From the NCBI GenBank assembly GCA_030830765.1, contig JAURMJ010000206.1:1-6348 (forward strand): 6,348 bases of DNA, read 5' to 3'. Below are positions 1 to 4,714 of this stretch, piece by piece (the first letter of the stretch is position 1; every line of letters begins with the position of its first letter). Made by a program: the position numbers and the translations under genes. This DNA is from Quisquiliibacterium sp. (GTDB lineage: Bacteria; Pseudomonadota; Gammaproteobacteria; Burkholderiales; Burkholderiaceae_E). The notes beneath the pieces were generated by a model that was not told the origin of the DNA, searched no databases, and saw only the letters and a program-made list of their open reading frames with translations.

Positions 1-750
1 AAATTCTTCAACATCAAATGCCGCAGCGCAGGTTTACGCCCGGATGTTGTCGTTTTGGTCGCCACGCTGCGTGCGTTGAAGTTTCACGGCGGCGTTGCCC
101 GGTCTGAACTTGATCAGCCTGATCTTCAGGCGCTCGGATCGGGCATGGCCAATCTCGAGAGGCACCTTGGGATCGTGCAGCAGGTGTTCGGCCTGCGTTG
201 TGTGGTTGCACTGAATCGTTTTCACACAGACAGTGAAGAGGAAATTACTTTGGTTGCCGAGCGAGTCGAGTCGTTGGGCGCGAAATTCGCCGTTGCGGAT
301 CATTGGGCTCACGGCGGCGCTGGCGCCGAAGAGCTGGCTCGCGCAGTCATCGAGCTGTGCGGACAGTCTGAGCGACCGCTGCATTTCGCCTATCCCGACG
401 AAGCAAGTCTGCGGGACAAGACCTGGGCGATTGCCGAGCGTGTGTACGGCGCCAGCGACCTGCAATTTTCGAATGCGGCGCTTACCTCGATCGCCGAACT
501 TCAGAAGCTTGGTTTTGGGCATTTTCCTGTCTGCATCGCAAAAACGCCCTACTCGTTTTCGACTGACCCTGCGCTGCGAGGTGCCCCCAGTGGGCACAGC
601 CTGGATGTGCGCGAGGTACGTCTGGCGGCCGGTGCCGGCTTCGTTGTGATGATCTGCGGTGAGGTGATGACGATGCCTGGCTTGCCCGCAGAGCCGGCGG
701 CGAACCGGATCGATGTGGATCCGGATGGGCGGATCAGTGGTCTGAGCTGA
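1..750 (+). CDS. fhs: Formate--tetrahydrofolate ligase, C-terminal part (5' end outside window)
   Basis: Cytoplasmic enzyme of one-carbon metabolism that joins formate to tetrahydrofolate using ATP, giving 10-formyl-tetrahydrofolate. The reading frame is open from base 1 and ends at TGA 748-750, leaving 249 residues, a little under half of the roughly 555 usual for the family. Family stretches are plain: KFFNIKCR at the left edge, then VVVLVATLRALKFHGG, VVALNRFHTDS (nt 205-237), CIAKTPYSFSTDP (from nt 532) and VREVRLAAGAGFVV followed by MTMPGLP near the end. The P-loop and most of the nucleotide site lie in the missing N-terminal half, so catalytic completeness cannot be judged. The visible part has no frameshift or internal stop. 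The first methionine in the visible part is not the start, because homology continues to the window edge. Identification is firm. Confidence 0.96.
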   Translation, partial: KFFNIKCRSAGLRPDVVVLVATLRALKFHGGVARSELDQPDLQALGSGMANLERHLGIVQQVFGLRCVVALNRFHTDSEEEITLVAERVESLGAKFAVADHWAHGGAGAEELARAVIELCGQSERPLHFAYPDEASLRDKTWAIAERVYGASDLQFSNAALTSIAELQKLGFGHFPVCIAKTPYSFSTDPALRGAPSGHSLDVREVRLAAGAGFVVMICGEVMTMPGLPAEPAANRIDVDPDGRISGLS

Positions 751-840
751 CCGACGACCGATCGCTTCCGGAAATCGCTCAGCAGCGCCAGCCCGGCGAT
801 TACGGTAGTGTTCTAGCCACCCGGGAAAAGATCCCGCCAT

Positions 841-855
841 TAGGTTTACATCTTG
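841..855 (+). promoter_or_regulatory. Start region of the adaptor gene: weak Shine-Dalgarno and TTG start
   Basis: An in-frame TAG at 841-843 rules out any start further upstream. The first usable start codon after it is TTG at 853, with AGG at 842-844 as a weak Shine-Dalgarno 8 nt before it. No ATG or GTG occurs in this frame before the transmembrane segment. A non-ATG start with a poor ribosome site suggests low translation. Confidence 0.5.
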
Positions 856-2073
856 CTGAACCGTCGTGTTGGTTTGTTTCTGTTGCTCGGGCTGGCCCTG
901 GGCGCTGCAGCCTGGTGGCTTTTCACCCCGGAGCCGCAGCGGCCTGTGCCGCTGTCGCTGCGTTACCGCCTGGTCGAACTCGGGCGCGGTCCGCTTGAGC
1001 AGGCCGTCTCGGCCAGCGGTACGCTGAATCCGGTCACGCTGGTCAATGTCGGTACGCAGATCTCCGGCACGATCCGCTCAGTGCACAGCGATTTCAATCA
1101 GCCTGTGACGCGCGGACAGTTGCTGGCGCGGATCGACCCTTCGTTGATTGAGGCGCAGATCGCGCAGCTTGAGGCCAACCGCAACGAGGTGCAGACGCAA
1201 TTGCGCCTGGCCCGTCGCAAGCTGGCGCGCACCGAGGAACTGGTGGCCCGAGGCTTCATGTCGGGAGCTCAGCTTGATGATGACCGGCAGGCGATCGAAT
1301 CCTTGCTGGCCCGGATCCGCTCGATCGAGGCTCAGCTCAGCCGCGAGCGGACCAGCCTGGGTTATACCGAGATCCGGTCGCCGATTGATGGCGTCGTGAT
1401 TGCGCGCAGCGTCGATGTCGGTCAGACAGTGGCTGCCAGCTTTCAGACGCCGACACTGTTTCTGATCGCCGGTGATCTGCGTGACATGCAGATCGACACC
1501 AATGTGGCCGAGGCTGATGTCGGTGTCCTCAGGCAGGGGCAGCGCGCGACCTTTCGGGTCGATGCACTCGGAGAGCGCAGCTTTGAGGGGCAGGTCAAGC
1601 AGATCCGTCTGAATCCGAAAATCGAGCAGAACGTTGTGACCTACAACGTCGTTCTGGCAACCCGCAACGAGCAGGGAGTGCTGTTGCCTGGCATGACTGC
1701 GGCCGTGCGAATTCATGTGGCCGGAAAGACCGATGTGCTGCGTGTGCCGAACCTGGCCTTGAGATTTCGCCCCTCTGACCCGCAGTCGATTCGGACCCTG
1801 CCGCGTGAGGCTGGGCAGTCATCATCTGGTGGCGGGCAGCCATCGAGTGGTCTGCCTGCAGGAGGGCGCCGCGCCGTGCTGCATGTCGTCAGCGAATCGG
1901 GCGATCAGCAGGAACTGGTTCGGATACCGGTGACTGTCGGGGTCAGTGACGGCACGATGACTGAGGTCTTCGATGAAGGACAGGTCAAGGCTGGCGATCG
2001 GGTCGCGGTTGCTGAACTGATCAGGGCGGCGGGTTCGCAGGGCGGCGGCAGTTTCCGCCTGCGTCTGTTCTGA
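853..2073 (+). CDS. MacA-like periplasmic adaptor (HlyD/membrane fusion protein family)
   Basis: Membrane fusion protein that would link an inner-membrane ABC-type permease to an outer-membrane channel or receptor. The product is 406 aa, slightly longer than typical MacA. Residues about 6-25 form one N-terminal membrane anchor with no lipobox cysteine. The first half of the lipoyl domain is at about 59-97 (GTLNPV, VGTQISGTI, QPVTRGQLLARID). A coiled-coil hairpin follows at about 98-170, rich in Gln, Arg, Glu and Leu. The lipoyl domain closes at about 171-207 (YTEIRSPIDGVVIARSVDVGQ), and a beta-barrel region follows from about 211 (NVAEADVGVLRQGQ, LLPGMTAAVRI). A Gly/Ser-rich insert at about 320-338 precedes the membrane-proximal domain. 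The TTG start is forced by an upstream in-frame stop. The permease gene begins 13 nt after the stop codon, which indicates a pair. The family is firm. The substrate is unknown, and drug, peptide, lipid or siderophore export are all possible. Confidence 0.9.
   Translation: MLNRRVGLFLLLGLALGAAAWWLFTPEPQRPVPLSLRYRLVELGRGPLEQAVSASGTLNPVTLVNVGTQISGTIRSVHSDFNQPVTRGQLLARIDPSLIEAQIAQLEANRNEVQTQLRLARRKLARTEELVARGFMSGAQLDDDRQAIESLLARIRSIEAQLSRERTSLGYTEIRSPIDGVVIARSVDVGQTVAASFQTPTLFLIAGDLRDMQIDTNVAEADVGVLRQGQRATFRVDALGERSFEGQVKQIRLNPKIEQNVVTYNVVLATRNEQGVLLPGMTAAVRIHVAGKTDVLRVPNLALRFRPSDPQSIRTLPREAGQSSSGGGQPSSGLPAGGRRAVLHVVSESGDQQELVRIPVTVGVSDGTMTEVFDEGQVKAGDRVAVAELIRAAGSQGGGSFRLRLF
1813..1851 (+). repeat. 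Imperfect tandem repeat coding a Gly/Ser-rich insert in the adaptor
   Basis: Two adjacent units start with the same six bases, GGGCAG, at 1813 and 1834, and continue with similar CATC and GTGG blocks. They encode GQSSSGG (residues 321-327) and GQPSSG (328-333). The segment is a flexible loop between the beta-barrel and membrane-proximal regions, where MacA-type adaptors vary in length. It probably arose by a small in-frame duplication. Confidence 0.5.
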
Positions 2074-2082
2074 AGGCGGGGA
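2073..2082 (+). promoter_or_regulatory. Ribosome binding site of the permease gene, overlapping the adaptor stop
   Basis: Purine-rich AAGGCGGGGA directly follows and overlaps by one base the adaptor's TGA (2071-2073), and lies 4 nt before the GTG start at 2087. No other start codon exists in this frame between the two genes. The spacing suggests that translation of the permease is coupled to that of the adaptor. Confidence 0.55.
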
Positions 2083-2086
2083 ACCT

Positions 2087-3307
2087 GTGACCTTACGGCT
2101 TGGCTCCGAGGCCTGGAAGGCACTCTCGCGACACCCTCTGCGCACCGCGTTGGCCATGCTCGGTATTGTCGTGGGCGTCGCTTCAGTCGTTGTCATGCTC
2201 GCGGTCGGTCAGGGTTCGCAGGAGCGTGTCCGGCAGGTGATGCGTTCACTGGGAAGCAATGTGCTGGTCGTTGCCACCGGGGCCAGTACCTCAGGCGGAG
2301 TGCGGCAGGCCTCCGGTACCGCGCCATCGCTGTCGATTGCCGATGCGCGTGCAATCGCCGGGCTCGAGTCGGTACGCGCAGTTGCGCCCATTGCATACGG
2401 AACCGCGCAGCTTGTATACGGAGCCCAGAACTGGCTGGCCCCCGTGCAGGGGACGACGCCCGGTTTTTTCTCGGTCAGGGACTGGGAGCCGCAGGCTGGA
2501 CAGCTGTTCGCCGAGGAGGACGTCCGTCGAGGTGCCCGCAAGGCGGTCATTGGTGCGACGGTGGCGGAGCGGTTGTTCCTGGACGAAGACCCGCTTGGGC
2601 GCACGATCCGGATCCGCAACGTGTCGTTCACCGTCGTTGCAACGCTTTCGCGTAAAGGGGAGTCCCTGGAGGGGCGCGACTTTGACGATGTCGTGTTCGT
2701 CCCAATTACGACGGCGCGACGCGACCTTTACGCCAGCGCATTTCCGAACCGGGTTTGGCGGATCATGGTGGAGGCGCACAGCGAGCAGCAGATCGCACAG
2801 GCTGAATCGGATGTTCGTGAACTGCTGCGCACGCGGCATCGCATTGCGCTGGGCGGCGAGGACGATTTCACGGTGCGACGCCAGGATTCGATCTATGACA
2901 CCGAGCAGGAGGCCGCGCAGGCGATGCGTGGGCTGCTGGCGACGATCGCATCGGTCAGTCTGCTGGTTGGCGGCATTGGCATCATGAACATCATGCTTGT
3001 GACAGTCACAGAACGCACCCGTGAGATCGGTCTGCGCATGGCAGTCGGTGCCCGAGGGCGGGACATTCTTGCGCAGTTTCTATTTGAAGCGCTTGCAGTC
3101 TGTATCGCGGGTGGTGCCTGCGGTCTGCTGCTTGGGGTCGGCGCGGCCTGGGTTGCTGCAGCGCGATTCGGTCTGGACAGCATTGTGTCGCTGCAGGCTG
3201 GGTTGGCCGCTTTGATCGCCAGTGCTGCGACCGGCTTGTTCTTCGGTCTTTATCCGGCGAGTGTCGCAGCCCGGATGATGCCGGCCGAAGCCTTGCGCGC
3301 CGAGTAG
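2087..3307 (+). CDS. MacB/FtsX-type ABC transporter permease without ATPase domain
   Basis: Inner-membrane permease of the MacB/LolCE/FtsX mechanotransmission type, 406 aa. The first membrane segment is at about 19-41 (RTALAMLGIVVGVASVVVMLAVG). A large periplasmic core spans about 42-280 and includes NVLVV, VIGATVAERLF and DPLGRTIRIR. Three C-terminal membrane segments lie at about 283-308, 330-357 and 368-392. The family hallmark GGIGIMNIMLVTVTERTREIG is at about 295-315, followed by LRMAVGAR, and the protein ends with GLYPAS...PAEALRAE. E. coli MacB is about 648 aa because it carries an N-terminal nucleotide-binding domain. This protein starts directly at the membrane part, and neither a Walker A nor an LSGGQ signature is present. 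It must therefore work with a separate ATPase. The GTG start follows the adaptor stop by 13 nt. It is probably the partner of that adaptor. The substrate is unknown. Confidence 0.92.
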   Translation: MTLRLGSEAWKALSRHPLRTALAMLGIVVGVASVVVMLAVGQGSQERVRQVMRSLGSNVLVVATGASTSGGVRQASGTAPSLSIADARAIAGLESVRAVAPIAYGTAQLVYGAQNWLAPVQGTTPGFFSVRDWEPQAGQLFAEEDVRRGARKAVIGATVAERLFLDEDPLGRTIRIRNVSFTVVATLSRKGESLEGRDFDDVVFVPITTARRDLYASAFPNRVWRIMVEAHSEQQIAQAESDVRELLRTRHRIALGGEDDFTVRRQDSIYDTEQEAAQAMRGLLATIASVSLLVGGIGIMNIMLVTVTERTREIGLRMAVGARGRDILAQFLFEALAVCIAGGACGLLLGVGAAWVAAARFGLDSIVSLQAGLAALIASAATGLFFGLYPASVAARMMPAEALRAE

Positions 3308-3435
3308 GCAGCCAAGACTTGGGAGAGTGTGCCGAGCTGCGCTGAAGGTCCTGTTGAGGGCGATTCCAGGATACGGAGGGCCAAGAGCCAAAAACATCGG
3401 AAGCTGGGGCAGTTTTCGGTACCATAGGCCGCGTG

Positions 3436-3472
3436 ACAGGAAAGGATTGCCGGCGATTCGGCCGTTTCCTGT
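3436..3472. repeat. Imperfect dyad (8-bp arms) upstream of the TAXI gene
   Basis: ACAGGAAA at 3436-3443 is matched perfectly by its reverse complement TTTCCTGT at 3465-3472. Inside, GCCG (3449-3452) and CGGC (3459-3462) form a second short arm around GCGATT. No T-run follows, so it is not an intrinsic terminator. It lies 38 nt before the TAXI start, where it could be a regulator binding site or a leader hairpin. The function is inference only. Confidence 0.4.
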
Positions 3473-3498
3473 GCAGACAATGAAGACAATACAAAATC

Positions 3499-3505
3499 AA
3501 GGAGA
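3499..3505 (+). promoter_or_regulatory. Strong ribosome binding site of the TAXI gene
   Basis: AAGGAGA is a near-ideal Shine-Dalgarno ending 5 nt before the ATG at 3511. It fixes the start codon and fits a binding protein that must be made in large amounts. Confidence 0.8.
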
Positions 3506-3510
3506 CCAGC

Positions 3511-4653
3511 ATGTTCACCAATCGACGCGAGTTTCTCGCAGCCTCCGGTGCAGTCGCAGCCGGAACCGCTTTGCCCTCGATGGCGCAGGCAGCACTGGCA
3601 GGACTGCCCGATACGATGGTTTGGAGCACTTATGACGTGGGCTCGACCGGCTACGTCGAGGCGTCCGCAATTGCCGATGCGCTGGGCAAGGCCCATGGCA
3701 CGCGGGTGCGGTTGCAGAACTCGGGCACCTCGATCGGGCGTGTGCTGCCGGTCGTCCAAAAGCGTGCCAATTACGGTTGGCTTGCCAATGAGCTGTATTT
3801 CGCGGTTGAGGGTCTCTACGAATATGCAACGCCTGACTGGGGTCCGCAGGATCTGCGCGTCCTGATGGGACGTGGAAGTTCCTTCTCGATCGCAGCCACC
3901 AAGGTCAGCGGCATTACCAAACCGGAAGACCTCAAGGGCAAGCGGATCGCAGTCGCCAAGGCCAACAGTTCGGTGATGATCAAGCTTGAGCCGATCCTGG
4001 CGTTCGCCGGTCTGACCTGGAAAGATGTTGAACTGGTCGAGTTCCCCAGCTATGGCGCGACGCTGGCTGCGCTGGTCACCGGCAAGGCTGATGCTGCCGG
4101 CGCCGCACCGCAGGCAGCCAAGCTGCGCGAACTCGAGGCCAGCCCCAACGGCATCAGTTGGGTGCAGCTTGATCCGTCCAACAAGGCCGGCTGGGAGCGT
4201 GCTCAAAAGGCCGTGCCCTTCGTGTCGCCCTTCAGGGAAACGATTGGCGCCGGGCTGACTGCCGAAAATCCGGCCTGGGTCATGGGTTATCGCTACCCGA
4301 TGATCACGACGCTGGGCAGCACTGACGAAAAAGAGGTTTATGCGGTCACCAAGGCGATTGCCGAGAGCTTCCCGGCCTACAAGGATGCCAAGGCGATCAT
4401 GAAACGCTGGGAGCCGAAGGCGGCCGGGACCGGTCCGATGGATGCACCTTTCCATGACGGTGCCGTCCGCTACCTGAAGGAAGCCGGCTACTGGACTGCC
4501 GAAACCAATGCCTGGCAGGCCCGCGCCGTGGCCCGCAGCAATGCACTGCGCAAGGCCTGGACTGCGTTCAAGGGTGGTTCGGTCCCTTCAGAGAAGGAAG
4601 CGTTTACGAAGGCGTGGTTGGAAAAACGCGCCAGCGTGCTCAGCTCGCTCTGA
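3511..4653 (+). CDS. TAXI-family TRAP transporter solute-binding protein
   Basis: Periplasmic binding protein that captures a solute and delivers it to the TRAP permease encoded just downstream. The product is 380 aa. The N-terminus reads NRREFLAASGAVAAGTALPSMAQA (residues 4-27): a twin-arginine-like RREFL motif, a short hydrophobic stretch, and a likely signal peptidase site after AQA at 27. The mature part opens with VWSTYDVGSTGYVEASAIADAL (about 37-58), the glycine-rich strand-helix typical of TAXI proteins. It continues with QNSGTSIGRVLPV (69-81), a lobe-2 start at EDLKGKRIAVAKANSS (139-154), ALVTGKADAAGAAP (187-200) and DAPFHDGAVRYLKEAGYW (311-328). TAXI proteins are usually around 320 aa after counting the signal, so the charged helical tail at about 330-380 is longer than typical. 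The ligand is unknown; glutamate-like or other organic anions are the usual guess. ATG and ribosome site are unambiguous. Confidence 0.93.
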   Translation: MFTNRREFLAASGAVAAGTALPSMAQAALAGLPDTMVWSTYDVGSTGYVEASAIADALGKAHGTRVRLQNSGTSIGRVLPVVQKRANYGWLANELYFAVEGLYEYATPDWGPQDLRVLMGRGSSFSIAATKVSGITKPEDLKGKRIAVAKANSSVMIKLEPILAFAGLTWKDVELVEFPSYGATLAALVTGKADAAGAAPQAAKLRELEASPNGISWVQLDPSNKAGWERAQKAVPFVSPFRETIGAGLTAENPAWVMGYRYPMITTLGSTDEKEVYAVTKAIAESFPAYKDAKAIMKRWEPKAAGTGPMDAPFHDGAVRYLKEAGYWTAETNAWQARAVARSNALRKAWTAFKGGSVPSEKEAFTKAWLEKRASVLSSL

Positions 4654-4670
4654 TTCCAATCTGACCTGAC

Positions 4671-4704
4671 CGGCGCTCGCGCACTGGCGCGGCGCCGTTT
4701 TTTT
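4671..4704 (+). terminator. Intrinsic terminator-like hairpin between binding protein and permease genes
   Basis: CGGCGC at 4671-4676 pairs with GCGCCG at 4692-4697. The stem extends inward by a T-G wobble, a bulged C at 4678 and GCGC (4679-4682) with GCGC (4687-4690), around an ACTG loop. Seven T bases follow immediately (4698-4704). This is the classic shape of a Rho-independent terminator. It sits 17 nt after the TAXI stop codon and ends 10 nt before the permease ATG, in the same direction as both genes. Partial termination here would give more binding protein than permease. Confidence 0.8.
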
Positions 4705-4714
4705 CGAGAAGCGC

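Larger units (their letters stand above)
3308..3510. other. Intergenic region between permease and TAXI genes
   Basis: This 203-bp gap separates the MacA/MacB pair from the TRAP genes and presumably carries the promoter of the latter. I found no convincing -35/-10 pair and no hairpin with a T-run that would end the upstream transcript. It holds an 11-bp near-palindrome CCAAGACTTGG at 3312-3322, which is too tight to form a hairpin, and a larger dyad at 3436-3472 described separately. No coding potential was seen in either strand. Confidence 0.6.

Noticed and set aside
742..782. CTGAGC (742-747) and GCTCAG (777-782) inverted repeat after fhs as a terminator
   Set aside because: The arms are only 6 bp, the loop is 29 nt and no T-run follows.
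822..836. CGGGA/TCCCG hairpin just before the adaptor gene
   Set aside because: A 5-bp stem with no T-run or other signal is expected by chance in GC-rich DNA.
34..840. Long open frame on the - strand (268 codons) opposite fhs
   Set aside because: The + strand shows unmistakable formate-tetrahydrofolate ligase sequence across 1-750. The - strand product has no recognisable domain and a composition typical of antisense frames in GC-rich DNA.
3312..3322. CCAAGACTTGG near-palindrome after the permease gene
   Set aside because: A one-base centre cannot form a hairpin, and an isolated 11-bp match is weak evidence for an operator.
3434..3450. Possible sigma-54 promoter (TGACAGG ... TTGC)
   Set aside because: The -24 element lacks the invariant GG and the spacing to TTGC is two bases too long.
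3465..3496. TTTCCT with TACAAA as a sigma-70 promoter for the TAXI gene
   Set aside because: The spacer is 19 bp, both boxes are poor, and the implied start of transcription would fall in the ribosome binding site.
3250..4455. Very long open frame on the - strand (401 codons) opposite the TAXI gene
   Set aside because: The + strand encodes a complete TAXI protein with ribosome site and signal peptide. The - frame looks like low-information antisense, and it spans an intergenic gap and two unrelated genes.
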